A stretch of 64,000 nucleotides of DNA from Asaia astilbis JCM 15831 (lineage in GTDB: Bacteria > Pseudomonadota > Alphaproteobacteria > Acetobacterales > Acetobacteraceae), in assembly GCF_000613845.1 (NCBI RefSeq), contig NZ_BAJT01000017.1, forward strand, positions 1 through 64,000, read 5' to 3'. A program made the position numbers and the translations under genes. Every line of letters begins with the position of its first letter. Position 1 is the stretch's first letter. The notes under the pieces were generated by a model. It was not told the DNA's origin, did no database searches, and was given only the letters and a program-made list of their open reading frames with translations. This document shows positions 35,717-45,976 of the stretch, piece by piece.

Positions 35717-36245
35717 AGTGCATTGTGATCCTAGGAGTGGTTATTTAAAATCATGCTCTGATAAAAAATATAAAAAGGCGTATCTTGTAGAATTAAAAAT
35801 TCGAGACGATGAGAGCGTTTATTTCATATCTGCGGATAGCGATAATATTTTACCTCTACGTGTCCGTTATGACGACGTTCATAATGCTATTATGCCTGTA
35901 GAACTAGTGAAAAACGGGCCATATTTCGGTATAAAAGTACAAGGATCTCAAAATTTTATTTGTTTTCAGAACCAACAGTCTGGTGGAAACGTTGATGCAA
36001 CTGCAGATTCATTCCAAGAATGGGAAAGCTTGACACTAAACTTAGTAGGTAAAACTCCTTATAAAAATGGAAGTGACACTTTTGAATATATTTCAATAAT
36101 TTATTTGCTTATTATAGGGCGTTATTCTTTCGTTCTTTCTAGGTACCATGAGGAGAAAAAAGAATTGTTCTCTGCTGCGTTGAGAATTAAAGATAGGCTG
36201 GTAGCGGATGGCAATTTCTCATTGACCCTCACTCATATGGAATGA
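35694..36245 (+). CDS. hypothetical protein paired with GT61
   Basis: A 183-residue protein, AT-rich as its neighbour. The first 115 residues look beta-rich (YFISADSDNILPLRVRYDDV, GPYFGIKVQGSQNFICFQN, then a GG..F.EWESL segment), like a beta-trefoil or fascin-like lectin domain; the C-terminus is helical. The overlap with the GT61 gene implies coupled translation and a shared task in surface glycan building. Family assignment is tentative. Confidence 0.5.
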   Translation: MTTIHGTEVHCDPRSGYLKSCSDKKYKKAYLVELKIRDDESVYFISADSDNILPLRVRYDDVHNAIMPVELVKNGPYFGIKVQGSQNFICFQNQQSGGNVDATADSFQEWESLTLNLVGKTPYKNGSDTFEYISIIYLLIIGRYSFVLSRYHEEKKELFSAALRIKDRLVADGNFSLTLTHME

Positions 36246-36455
36246 CCTAGAGGAATCGAAGAACCATCGGTTGAGATGCCTGGCGTTCGATTTCTGAGCG
36301 TTGGGGTGCTGATAGTCGTCTACCACGATGGTTTCTGATCTGCGGTTTGAACAGATCAGGAGCTATCATCTGTTGGATTGCTATGCAGCACGGCTGGCAG
36401 ACTAGGGCCTATTAGGTCTTGAAGATGCAGTAGGTCTGCATAGCTTTTTATGATG

Positions 36456-37250
36456 AGCATGATGCAGTCTGTGATTTCTGATGATACGTGGCGGGTTTGG
36501 GAGCCTTTGATCGAGGCGGAGCGACCCAAAGGCAAAACAACACCGCCACGCAACCTGCGCCTGACGGTATCGGCGATGCTCTGGCGTCACCAGAACGGCG
36601 CGAAATGGCGATCTCTTTCTTCGGAGTTCGGCCCCTGATGGACCGCAGCTTAACTGTTCATTCGCTGGGCGAAGCTCGGTGTGTGGGAGGCACTCTTGGA
36701 GCAGGTGAAAGACCGGGATCCAGCCTTGGGCATGGTCTTTCTCGACGGCACGAACATCAAGGCGCATCACAAGGCGGCAGGGCCCGTCAAAAAGGGGGGG
36801 GCGAAAAAACTGGAGCAATTGTCGGGCAATTGACCGTTCGCGCGGAGGCTTTGGCAGCAAGGTCTGCGCAGCGGCCAATGGGCGCGGAAAAGCCCTGTCA
36901 TTTACCCTGACCCCGGGGCAGGCGCACGAACTGCCGTCTGCCATAGCTCTCCTGGACGCATCGCCGACTGCGCCGCGCTGTGTCGTCTGTGACCGGGGAT
37001 ATGCCTCAAACCGGTTTCGTGAAGATTTGTGGAGCAAAGGCTCGCGGCCAGTCATTCCGACCAAACAAAATGAGCCGTCCCTTTCGTGCCCCAAATAGGC
37101 CTATCAAAATCGTCACCTGGTGGAAAATCCATGGGCTCGCCTCAAAGAGCGTAGGCCATTGCCACCCGTTACGAGAAAACCGCCGCTTCCCCCTTCTCAA
37201 AGAGCTGCATCGCAGCCGCCGCAGATCCCATCAAGACCGAACAGAGCTTA
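36456..37250 (+). pseudogene. decayed IS5-type transposase
   Basis: Frames in series give VISDDTWRVWEPLIEAERPK, then WRHQNGAKWRSLSSEFGP, FIRWAKLGVWEALLEQVKDR, MVFLDGTNIKAHHKAAGP, CDRGYASNRF and AIATRYEKTAAS with CIAAAADP. These are the start, DDE region and end of an IS5-family transposase (IS1031-like subgroup). At least three frameshifts and several stops interrupt it. Confidence 0.8.
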
Positions 37251-37289
37251 TAGGTTTAAAGGAAGCTGCCCCATTTCAAACCCACATCC

Positions 37290-37480
37290 GGCGCTCCACC
37301 ACAGTGAAGACGGTAATCCGATCTCGCGTTGAGCACGTCTTTGCCGATCAGAAATCACAAACGTGACTGTTCATCCGAACAATGGGAGTCATTCGGGCCA
37401 CGAAAGGGATTTGACTGACCGAGATCGACTATGAAATCCGTCGTTTCCTATTTCTGAAACGCATCTGTGCTGAAGCGTAG
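37290..37480 (+). pseudogene. second IS5-type transposase C-terminal fragment
   Basis: The frame around 37300-37470 reads KTVIRSRVEHVFADQKSQT, then (after a stop) LFIRTMGVIRATK and a tail like YEIRRFLFLKRICA, which match the C-terminal end of a different IS5-group transposase. The rest of that element is missing, so it is a nested relic beside the previous one. Confidence 0.7.
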
Positions 37481-37977
37481 CAGTCGAAAGACACTTATTT
37501 GTGCGCGAAGCAGGCGCAAGGGGACATCAGGCCAGAGTACGGCCAATCAACACATCGGAACTCTGCAATCATCATCCAGCTGCATAAACAAAAGCTTCTT
37601 CGATCCCTCCAAGTTGACAATGAGATAGGCCGATACGAGCGCTCGAGTGGGCTATTTTTACGGGTTCAAAGCGGGATAGATCGGAGAAGATTCATTCGTG
37701 ATGCTGAGCCTAGAGCGAAATTAAGCGAAAGAGCTGGTTCATACGCCGCGTTGGATATAGGGCATGACTGTAGAGAACAAGCAAAGTCGGTAGTGACTGA
37801 ATTGACAAAAAAAGAGGAAAGTCCCTTTCGTCATAAATAACAGTGAACCGGATTTACCATTTCCGTTATCACGATGACGTACTGCGCTGTGGTAAGATAC
37901 TCGCGCGTTTATGATCTGTGGGATATAATGTATCGATCTCGTTCTATTCAGCAAGAACGAGCAAGGGAGTATCGCCG
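37481..37977. other. intergenic, no supported gene
   Basis: About 500 bases downstream of the IS relics. A plus-strand frame at 37499-37840 has no coding look. A ribosome site AAGGGAG lies at about 37962-37968, just before the chorismatase ATG. Confidence 0.4.
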
Positions 37978-38991
37978 ATGATCGATGACAAGGGGCATCC
38001 TGTGCCGTGGCAGTCAGCCAATCATGTCTTGCTACCGCATTATAATCTCGGTGACCCTAAGGAGAGTCCTTGTCTTGCTCTGGTCAAGTACTCGTCGGAA
38101 AATTCCTACATCAATCTGGAAGATGACGTTCTTGTCTTTTCGATTCCGTCTCAGGGCAATCATTGCACTGAATATTGGCGCAGTGATTTGCGATCGGACT
38201 CCGTCAACAAAAAATCCGGACGTTTTGCGAACGGAGCCTGGACATCAGACGGCGACAATCTTTTTATCGCTGCCTACCTCGAAGATCGGGATATTCTGAC
38301 TGATTCGGTGCAGGCACTTTACGAGGGTGTTCTGCGGCTCGTGGAAGCTCAAGGCTACAGGTCGATATATCGCATTTGGAATTACATCGGAAAAATAAAC
38401 GAAGCAAATAGTCAAGGTCTGGAGCGATATCGCGATTTCAGTCAGGGACGAGCGATTGCCTTTAGCGACTTTGGCTATTCTCTTGACGATCTGCCTGCGG
38501 CGACTGCGATAGGGTTCGGTGACGGAGGTCTAGCTGTTTTTCTGATTGCCCATAAAGAAGCATTGACGGTTAATCTGGAAAATCCCCGTCAAATACCAGC
38601 ATTTCGATACCCCACCCAATACGGCCCGCGTTCACCGTCATTCGCCCGTGCTACAATGCTTCACCAGCGAGACCGAGCGATCCTCTATGTTTCTGGCACG
38701 GCAAGTATTATAGGCCATGAATCGATAGTCTCTGATTTGCAGACGCAGATAGACAATACCAAAGACAACATTGAAATCATCATCGATCGCGCTCGTTCTG
38801 AACACGAATTCGAACGATGGAGCATTCAATCTTTGAAAGTCTATTATCGAGACGTCTTGGATCTTAACTACGTCAGGCCTGCTGTCCTGAACGCCTTTGC
38901 TCTGGCAGAGACGAATGTTGTTTTCATGCGAGCTGACATTTGTAGGTCGGAGCTCGACCTCGAAATCGAGGGCATTATCGAGTTCTTCTAG
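37978..38991 (+). CDS. FkbO/Hyg5/XanB2-type chorismatase
   Basis: A 337-residue enzyme starting at the ATG preceded by AAGGGAG. Family signatures are RIWNYIGKINEANSQGLERY, RDFSQGRAIAFSDFG and the C-terminal VSGTASIIGHESIV. These are hallmarks of chorismatases that split chorismate to hydroxybenzoate or dihydroxy acids and pyruvate. In Xanthomonas, XanB2 makes 3- and 4-hydroxybenzoate, and these feed xanthomonadin (aryl polyene) and ubiquinone. Lying about 5 kb from the APE operon across IS debris, it probably supplies the aryl starter here. Whether 3-HBA, 4-HBA or both are made cannot be read from sequence by eye. Confidence 0.85.
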   Translation: MIDDKGHPVPWQSANHVLLPHYNLGDPKESPCLALVKYSSENSYINLEDDVLVFSIPSQGNHCTEYWRSDLRSDSVNKKSGRFANGAWTSDGDNLFIAAYLEDRDILTDSVQALYEGVLRLVEAQGYRSIYRIWNYIGKINEANSQGLERYRDFSQGRAIAFSDFGYSLDDLPAATAIGFGDGGLAVFLIAHKEALTVNLENPRQIPAFRYPTQYGPRSPSFARATMLHQRDRAILYVSGTASIIGHESIVSDLQTQIDNTKDNIEIIIDRARSEHEFERWSIQSLKVYYRDVLDLNYVRPAVLNAFALAETNVVFMRADICRSELDLEIEGIIEFF

Positions 38992-39048
38992 CAAGCCATC
39001 AGGGTTCGTCGCGTCTAAGGGGTAACTGGCGTGGGAGGCGAGGTGATG

Positions 39049-39075
39049 GGGTCAGGCTTCAAGCTCGCCTGACCC
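39049..39075. terminator. inverted repeat between convergent genes
   Basis: Perfect nine-base stem GGGTCAGGC / GCCTGACCC (39049-39057, 39067-39075). It lies between the chorismatase and the helicase, which converge, so it could end both. Confidence 0.6.
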
Positions 39076-39081
39076 GGAGTC

Positions 39082-40370
39082 TCAATTGTCACGGGCAGCG
39101 AGGGCGGCAGCTCGAGCGGCTGCTTTCTCTTCGTCGGTCCAGACCTTACGCTCGCGTACCTTGGGCTCCTTGATCTTCTTTGCGGGACCGCCGCCAAGAA
39201 CGGGCGCGCGCGCTGTGGAATGGCGTGCTTTTTCACAATGCCATTCATGATCTTCATGCACTGTCAGCGTACGGCCAATGGTGCGTTCCACATCGTGCAG
39301 CCAGGCGCGCTGTTCGGCATCGCAAAGGGTGATGGCCTGACCGCTGCGGCCGGCACGTCCAGTGCGACCGATGCGATGAACATAGGCTTCAGGAAGGCTC
39401 GGAAGATCGTGATTGACGACATGAGTGACCGTATCGACGTCAATGCCACGTGCGGCGATATCGGTGGCGACAAGGACACGTGCCCGACCTTCGCGAAACG
39501 CTTCAAGTGAGCGTTCGCGCTGACCTTGGGATTTGTTACCGTGCAGCGCCTCGGCCGTGATGCCAGCCTCTGTAATATGCGCGCAGACTTCGTTGGCGAT
39601 GTTCTTCTGAAGCGTGAACACGACGGCCTGTCCGACATCCGGAGCGTTGAGCAGGGAGAGCAGAGCCGCCTTCTTGTTTGCTGCGTCCATGAACATGACC
39701 GTTTGCTCGATACGATCGACCGTGGTCGACGGAGGAGCAATCTCTACTTTCTCCGGATCAGTTAGCAGGCTGTCGACCAGAGCGGCGATGGATTTCGGCA
39801 TCGTGGCCGAGAAAAGGATCGTGTGACGGGATGCGGGGGTCGTGGCGACGATCTTCTCGATGGGCTTGGCGAAACCCATGTCCAGCATCTGGTCGGCTTC
39901 GTCGAGAACCAGCGCTTCGAGCGTGGAAAGATCACACGCGCCCTGTTCGATCAGGTCGAGCAGACGGCCCGGTGCCGCGACGATGATATCGACGCCTTCC
40001 TTCAGCGCGTTGACCTGATGAAACTGGCTGACACCGCCGAAGATCGTGGTGACGTTGAAGTTGAGGTGACGGCCGAAGGTCTCGAACCCGTCCGCGATCT
40101 GGCTGACCAGCTCGCGCGTCGTGCCAGCACGAGCACGCGCGCACCGTTTTTGGGGGCAGGGCGGGGATCGGCTGCGAGACGGTGAAGCAACGGCAGTGCG
40201 AAGGACGCAGTTTTGCCGGTTCCCGTCTGGGCCATACCCAGCAAATCACGCCCCTGCAGAAGCAGAGGGATCGATTGCGCCTGAATGGGCGTCGGTGTCT
40301 TGTATCCCGCTTCGTTGAGCGCCTGCAGGATTGTGGGCGCGAGCGCGAGATCGTCAAACGTCGTGGTCAT
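39082..40370 (-). CDS. rhlE: RhlE-type DEAD-box RNA helicase, one frameshift
   Basis: An ATP-dependent RNA helicase of about 430 residues. Seen in order: Q motif [10 protein letters not shown], motif I AQTGTGKT, the DEAD box [15 protein letters not shown] in FSATMPKS, and [10 protein letters not shown]. After RVLVLA the frame slips by one base near 40121 where PTREL should follow (one C missing in GCAC(C)G); restoring it joins 40370-40002 with the downstream frame. The tail is basic and Ala-rich. It would act in RNA folding and ribosome assembly. Damage in such a conserved gene favours an assembly error. Confidence 0.85.
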
Positions 40371-40631
40371 GATAAGCAAGCGCCTCCGGCGCATGAGATG
40401 AGTTGCGCCTTGGCGGGCATTCTGGGTTCGATCACGCCCTTGTGCTCATGAACTTGATCTACGTCAACGAATAAGCGGTTCCCTTGAGGTCTGATCAGAA
40501 TATTTCGCTGCGTAGATCGTTTGCTGTCAGGGAAGTATCGAACATTTCCCTGAGGGAGCAGGAGCTCGTGAAAGAGCGAAGAATGGCCCAGATCTCATTT
40601 CCGATGTCGGGAAGCGACGATTTTTTCCGTG

Positions 40632-42092
40632 TCAGATCTTTCGCTGACGAAACAGCCAGTCGCGTGCTGCTTCGATGTAGAAAAACTTTCGACACGATCC
40701 CAGATGATCGACCCCGTCAAAAGTCAGAAACGTGATGTTGCCACCCTGACCGAGATAGTCGTTGATCTTGTGCGACAAGGCCTGCTGTTGGTCGATCGGG
40801 AAGATCGTCGCGGGGTCCAGAAGCTCGGTTGGGCGCGTGACCTTGCCGCCCGCTTTTTGCCAGACCGGAACGCATTTCTCGTTCCAGGGGGTTGCCTTGT
40901 CATCCTCGCTTCCGGTGATGATGAGCACGTTCTGATGGGCGAGAGATATCATATCGGCAGGTCTCTCCTGCCCTGCAATGACCAGTCCACCGGCAAAAGT
41001 GTCGGGGTGTTTTGCCATAAGCCAGAGTGAGGTCATGCCTCCCATGGACCAGCCTGTGCAATAGATGCGGTTACGATCGATCCTGAGCGTCTTGTCCTTG
41101 CGGTCGGCACGGTTCGGGTTGCCGAAATTCCAATGACCGTCGATGAGGGACTGGACAAGTCGATATGTGTTTTCGACGTCGTTCGTATGTTCCCAATAAT
41201 CATTCATCGTGGTGCGTTCGTAGCGCGGGGTCACGATGACACATTCATGCTTTGCCTGGTTCTCGGGCAAGCTCCAGATCGTCGCGATGCATTGCTCGGT
41301 CAGTGTCTGGGCACAGGTACCGTCCGGACTGGTTCCCGAATGGGTGACGGCGAGCAGGAGCGGGTAGGCTTTTTTCTCCCCGCCGGGTTCGAGGAAGGAT
41401 TTGGGAAGGAAAATACTGTATTCGAGATAAGTGGCGCGTTCATCGTCCCACCACCAATGATTCTGCTCCCAGGCATCGACGCCGCGTATGGACACATGCG
41501 TGCGTTTTCCTTCGGTGTTTGTCCATGATTTGGGACTTGGTGGATAAGCCGCTCCAGTATCGGTGCGAAGGGCGAATTTTTGGACAACCTCAATCTTATC
41601 GCTGTCGGTTGTCGGCAGGCTCAGATCGGGGTCGCGAGCGAATTCTGCAATGACAAAGCGGCCCTGAACGCTTCTGGCATCGGCGCGCATCGTCGACGTG
41701 GCGTTGGTATAGGTCGCGACCACCGCGCGGGGACTAGCTTTCTGATCGGAAGCATTCTTGTCCGGCTCCTGCGGCATGCCGGGAAAAAAGCCTTTCGCCG
41801 CAGGAACGACACTCAGCGCGAATGTTTCGGGCGTGATGCTTCTGGGATCGATCGACGTGTCATACTCGATTGCAACGCCGAAAACTTTCTGACCGCCCCC
41901 TGTGACTTCGCAAAGCGTGGTAACACCCTGAATACCGGGCCTGGCGTGAGTACGCCGCGTCGGGCCCTCAGGTGCCGAAGCGCTCATAAAGCCGTTCTGC
42001 GCACTTGCTGATGGTCCTCTCATCACGGTTGCCAAACCGCCGGTTAGTCCGACGCCCCCCAATAAGAGGCGCCTGCGCGTCAAACGAGCCAT
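40632..42092 (-). CDS. secreted esterase-type alpha/beta hydrolase
   Basis: A 486-residue exported hydrolase. The N-terminus MARLTRRRLLLGGVGLTGGL with Arg-Arg and a hydrophobic stretch fits a Tat-type signal. A beta-rich N-terminal domain is followed by a prolyl-oligopeptidase/feruloyl-esterase-like hydrolase: nucleophile elbow GWSMGGMT, an acidic TGSEDDKATPW and His in DGVDHLGSC. Substrate is unknown; ester or short polyester cleavage is possible. It stands alone between a helicase and a TonB receptor; no operon partner. Confidence 0.75.
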   Translation of the reverse strand: MARLTRRRLLLGGVGLTGGLATVMRGPSASAQNGFMSASAPEGPTRRTHARPGIQGVTTLCEVTGGGQKVFGVAIEYDTSIDPRSITPETFALSVVPAAKGFFPGMPQEPDKNASDQKASPRAVVATYTNATSTMRADARSVQGRFVIAEFARDPDLSLPTTDSDKIEVVQKFALRTDTGAAYPPSPKSWTNTEGKRTHVSIRGVDAWEQNHWWWDDERATYLEYSIFLPKSFLEPGGEKKAYPLLLAVTHSGTSPDGTCAQTLTEQCIATIWSLPENQAKHECVIVTPRYERTTMNDYWEHTNDVENTYRLVQSLIDGHWNFGNPNRADRKDKTLRIDRNRIYCTGWSMGGMTSLWLMAKHPDTFAGGLVIAGQERPADMISLAHQNVLIITGSEDDKATPWNEKCVPVWQKAGGKVTRPTELLDPATIFPIDQQQALSHKINDYLGQGGNITFLTFDGVDHLGSCRKFFYIEAARDWLFRQRKI

Positions 42093-42330
42093 GTTTTCCC
42101 TCCATCAGGTCGGTCCGGACTGTCCTGGGCACGTATCAAAGTCGCGTTTTCTGCCGAAAAAAGAGGAAATTTGATTAGCGGGTCGAGGGAACACCGTTGA
42201 GGAGGTTTCCGGCGAGAGACGCAGCATAGTGCCTCTCCCCACGAACGCGGTCCGTGCACAAGGTAAATAGAGTACGCAGCGACGTGATCCTCGCGGTTAG
42301 GAAATGAGAGCGGGAGCGCTTGATTCGTAT

Positions 42331-42357
42331 TGATAATGCAACTGAGAATCGTTATCA
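42331..42357. promoter_or_regulatory. Fur-box-like palindrome before the TonB receptor
   Basis: TGATAA at 42331-42336 and TTATCA at 42352-42357 form an inverted repeat. The right half GAGAATCGTTATC matches the consensus ATAATCATTATC well. It lies 46-72 bases before the receptor start, a place where Fur would block transcription in iron-rich cells. Confidence 0.6.
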
Positions 42358-42402
42358 ACAAACAAGCGCAAACATCGACGCTCATCGAGAAAAGTATCAT
42401 CA

Positions 42403-44539
42403 ATGTCGCGACCAGAACCTTCCGCACTCAGAGTGCGGTGTCTTTTCCTCTACGCCTTTACAGCGCTTGCAGGGAGTGCCGGGGACGCTCTCTGGACTAC
42501 GAACGCACTTGCCGCGCCGTCAGAAGTCGCTTCGGAAGGCACCTTAAAGCCGCATCCGCAGGCGAAAATTTCCAAGGATGACAAGGTCAAGAAGGGCAAG
42601 TTGAATAACGGTGAGTCAATCGAGCGTATCGTTGTTGTTGGCCAGACGCTTGATCGCCTGCAGAATACAAACTCTGCCGTGACTGTTCTGCGTCATCTCG
42701 ACGCCAGTGACTACCGCTCGCTTTACGATGTGGTGAACCGTGTTCCCAACATGATCGGCAATGCGGCGGACATTCCGACAATCCGCGGTATGACGGGATC
42801 CGGGGCAGCTGGTGGTATTTTTAGCCTGATGTCCGGAAGTCGCCCTCGGACAGCGACGATTATTGACGGTCTGCCCGAGACCTATTTCGGTCAGCGCTAT
42901 GTCGATGCAGGCACCTGGATATGGATCAGGTCAGTGTTCTGCGGGGTCCTCAGGCCACGACCCAGGGACGAAATGCCATTGGTGGCGCCATCACCCTGAA
43001 CTCGAAGGCGCCGACCCAGTACTGGGATGCTGCGGTCCGTGGTGGATATGAGAGTGCCGGAAGCAAGGGTGTCTTCGCGGGGATGGTGTCGGGGCCAATC
43101 ATCAAGGATGAACTTGCCTTTCGCCTGACAGCCGATGGAACGCGGGGCGACAGTTATATTCGTTATCCCGGCAAAGGGTGGCCTTTTGACCCGTCCGAGA
43201 TCAGCCAGACTTCCGTACGTGGTAAATTGCTGTGGACGCCAAAGGTTTTACCCAGGCTAAGCGTGACACTGATGGGCTGGCATCGCGAGCAGCATGGTGA
43301 ATATCTCTATACCGCAAACGGCCCTGATCTTTTTCGATATCGCTTCGATAACCCGGATATGAACACGCGCGTGTCTGATTCCAGCATCGATCAGGCGAGC
43401 CTGCGGGCGAGTTACAAGATTTCTTCTGCGCTGACCAATGAGCTGACTTACGGGCATGTCTGGTATGATGCAGCGTTCACACAGTCCGATTATCTGGGCA
43501 GCGCAAACAGCCTTGGACATCTCAGGCTGACGGAACAGAACAATACGGTGGAAGATCGTCTGGTTCTGGCGCCAGAGCATAGTCGGTTCAACGGCGTTGC
43601 CGGATTTTACTACTTCAATCGCGATCAGAATATTCGGTCCGACATGGGCGTCAACGGCCCTGATTCAGAAAGGACATATGCGGGATACGTGGATGGAACG
43701 CTGCATCTTATTGCGGGGCTGAACCTGATTGCGGGTGCACGCGTGAGCGTGAAGAACAGCAGCGAAACGTTGCCATGTCATGGGGTAAGGTCGCTCTCAA
43801 CGCGGGAACGACGATGTTTTTGCCCAAGGGCGGACTGAGTTACACGTTCACACCCGTGACGAGCGCCAGCTTCACGGTCAGACGGGGGTATAACCCGGGC
43901 GGCGGCGCGATCGACTGGGATAAGGGCACATATTACCAATACGGCAAGGAGACCGTGACGACCTATGAGCTAGGCGGCCATACGGAGCTTCTGCATCGCA
44001 AGCTCAGCCTTAACACGAACCTCTTTTATAACGACTATCACGGCTATCAGGATCTTCTGAACTATACGTTCGTCAACATTCCCCATGGTCGCAGCCTCGG
44101 TCTCGAACTTGAAGCGATCTATCACGTGACGAAGACCCTGGAGTTCTTCGGTGGGTTGGGCCTTCTGGATACGAAGATCCTGGACGCCCCTGCAGCGTAT
44201 CAGTCCGTTGTTGGCAAAAAATTCAGCAACGCGCCGTCAGCGACGCTGAATATCGGTGTGGAGAAACGCTTCCACAACGGGCTGTTTATGGGCGCCAATT
44301 TCAACCGGGTTGGGAGCTATTCGTCTCAGGTCGAGAGTGGAACGGGGGTCGTTGGGGGGGACTATAATGTTCTCAATGCCAATATCGGCTATCGGACACG
44401 TCATTACGCCATTCGATTCTACAGCAAGAACCTTACCAACGAGCATATCCTGTATAGCGGTCGGACGAACTGGGCCGGTCTTCAGGCGCAGGTTGGGCAG
44501 CCTCGCGCCTTTGGTTTCACAGTAGAGGGTCGTCTCTGA
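42403..44539 (+). pseudogene. TonB-dependent outer-membrane receptor, two frameshifts
   Basis: Three frames make one receptor of about 710 residues. The first has a signal and plug (IERIVVVGQTLDR, VVNRVPNMIGN); the second continues at MDQVSVLRGPQATTQGRNAI and IGGAITLNSK; the third gives the C-terminal barrel ending AFGFTVEGRL. Joins need one G near 42920 (TGG(G)AT) and one A near 43768 (GAA(A)AC). The Fur-like box suggests iron-siderophore uptake. Homopolymer repairs suggest that the gene may be intact in reality. Confidence 0.8.
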
Positions 44540-44633
44540 CCTTGTTGAAGAGCGACCGGGTCCGGGGCGATGGGTTACTTCGCTCCGGAGCCGATGGAGG
44601 GACATAGGCTCTTTAGCCACCGGGTCTGACACA

Positions 44634-45002
44634 TCAAGCTTCTTTGGGTACGCCCGTAATGCTCAAATCAACTTTATTGAGTGCTGCGTGATACGTGGCG
44701 TCGGTGCTGCCCGCACGACACGGCCGATCAAGATCACGCAAAAGCTGTAGCGATGATGGGCCGTCTGCCCGTGCAGAGACAATTTCAACATCTTGGAACT
44801 CGAACAATCGCCGCGCTATAGGATAGAACGCCTTGAAAGCGGCCTCCTTCGCCGAGAAGGCCCGCTCGAAACAGACGCAACTGGAACAAGTGGTCGTGAG
44901 TCTGTCTTCAGCTGATCCCATGACAACACTGTGCGGCAGGCTGTAGAGATCCTGAGTGGCACGGCGTTCAATATTTAAGAATCTATTGTGATGAGGAAAC
45001 AA
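44634..45002 (-). pseudogene. 4'-phosphopantetheinyl transferase C-terminal fragment
   Basis: The frame reads FERAFSAKEAAFKAFYPIAR and LFEFQDVEIVSA, which match the FSxKEAxxKA and yP.....l.F.d..v signature of EntD/Sfp-type PPTases. The N-terminal half with the GIDxE metal motif is missing, and the sequence upstream is AT-rich and non-coding. It is probably a remnant. Such an enzyme would activate the APE carrier protein, so another copy must exist elsewhere. Confidence 0.65.
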
Positions 45003-45365
45003 AATATAATTTTTTCTCGTCTGTACTCAAATCGCTTCCAAAGCTCATCGCGCTGATCGATTCAGAGATAACAGTGGATTTCGACAATGTATGCCGTTTG
45101 GAATATTTTTTTGAGTATTAGATGAAATCGGATCCGGATTGATGATTAATTCGTTAAAACTTCGCGATATCGGTACGGTATTGGGTTTTGCTCTTGCAAT
45201 ATTGAGTAATTCTCGTATCGATCACCTTGTTCTCTCATAGCTGAGGGAAATTTTCTGTATTGATAGGCGACAACCGTCGGCCGCAACTCCAAACAACCGA
45301 GTAGTAATATTTAACGTGCGACGAAGTTCGACCCTTCGCCACACGCCCACCTCCTTCATCACAGG
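45003..45365. other. AT-rich intergenic region
   Basis: About 360 bases rich in AT with no open frame of note. It replaces the expected 5' half of the PPTase gene, so it may be the site of an old deletion. Confidence 0.4.
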
Positions 45366-45665
45366 ATGAATTTGATGACCCTTAATGAACCCAGACTACA
45401 CATTGAAAGTCTTTCGATTTCCAAAGCGGGGCTTGATCTATTTCAGGTTGAACTAGAATACGCGGTGCCCCGCCCCAGAGTTGCTGAAGACGATGACATT
45501 TCCTTCGCGTCGGACGCAGAATGGGATGCTGCGGCGAGAATGTCCCTTCGCATTCAACTGCACACTCTGCCTGCGACGACGCTCTCCCAGTGGCAGCAGT
45601 GGCTTGCGCTTTGGCTTATGGAGCAGGCGCAAGCGTTCAAGGAAGAACCTGCACTGCAACACTGA
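45366..45665 (+). CDS. hypothetical protein
   Basis: A 99-residue acidic protein: a short beta-like segment (LHIESLSISKAGLDLFQVELEYAV) followed by a helical, Trp/Gln-rich C-terminus (LSQWQQWLALWLMEQAQAF). Start at 45366 or 45378. It stands alone, converging on small membrane genes. No family recognised, but a phage-type origin is likely from its neighbours. Confidence 0.45.
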   Translation: MNLMTLNEPRLHIESLSISKAGLDLFQVELEYAVPRPRVAEDDDISFASDAEWDAAARMSLRIQLHTLPATTLSQWQQWLALWLMEQAQAFKEEPALQH

Positions 45666-45669
45666 GACG

Positions 45670-45911
45670 CTAAGGCCTGCGCCCGTCAGCCTCTGACCTC
45701 TCGCTGCCGGGCTTTTTCCCCAGATATTCCAGTCCAGTCAGAGTGAGATTGAGGGCCGTCACAATCAGCCATCCCCCGATGCGCCGATGAAGACTGCGCC
45801 GTAGGGAAAAGAGGCCAGCCAGTGTCCTGGCGCAGTGAGCGGCTCGATCAGCTGGAAGAACAAAATTCCAAAGAACGCGCCGTTGAAGATATCCAGCCTG
45901 GTCTCGTTCAT
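45670..45911 (-). CDS. small membrane protein, one frameshift
   Basis: From ATG 45911 (GGAGGAG just before it) the frame reads MNETRLDIFNGAFFGILFFQ, then PYGAVFIGASGDG, and stops at 45765. Another frame continues with WLIVTALNLTLTGLEYLGKK to 45670. A sixth G in the GGGGG near 45777 would join them into a protein of about 80 residues with two membrane segments. A phage-type membrane protein. Confidence 0.5.
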
Positions 45912-45976
45912 TTCTCCTCCGATGATCGATGAGTGTCGCCCGATATCTTGCCCGTGGAGCGGGTTCGGGATCAGGA

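Noticed and set aside
37499-37840. 113-codon frame upstream of the chorismatase
   Set aside because: Highly polar sequence with no fold, following IS relics; it ends well before the chorismatase ribosome site.
42080-42427. 115-codon frame with a signal-like start upstream of the TonB receptor
   Set aside because: It is antisense to the receptor promoter, Fur-like box and start, and its later part has no fold.
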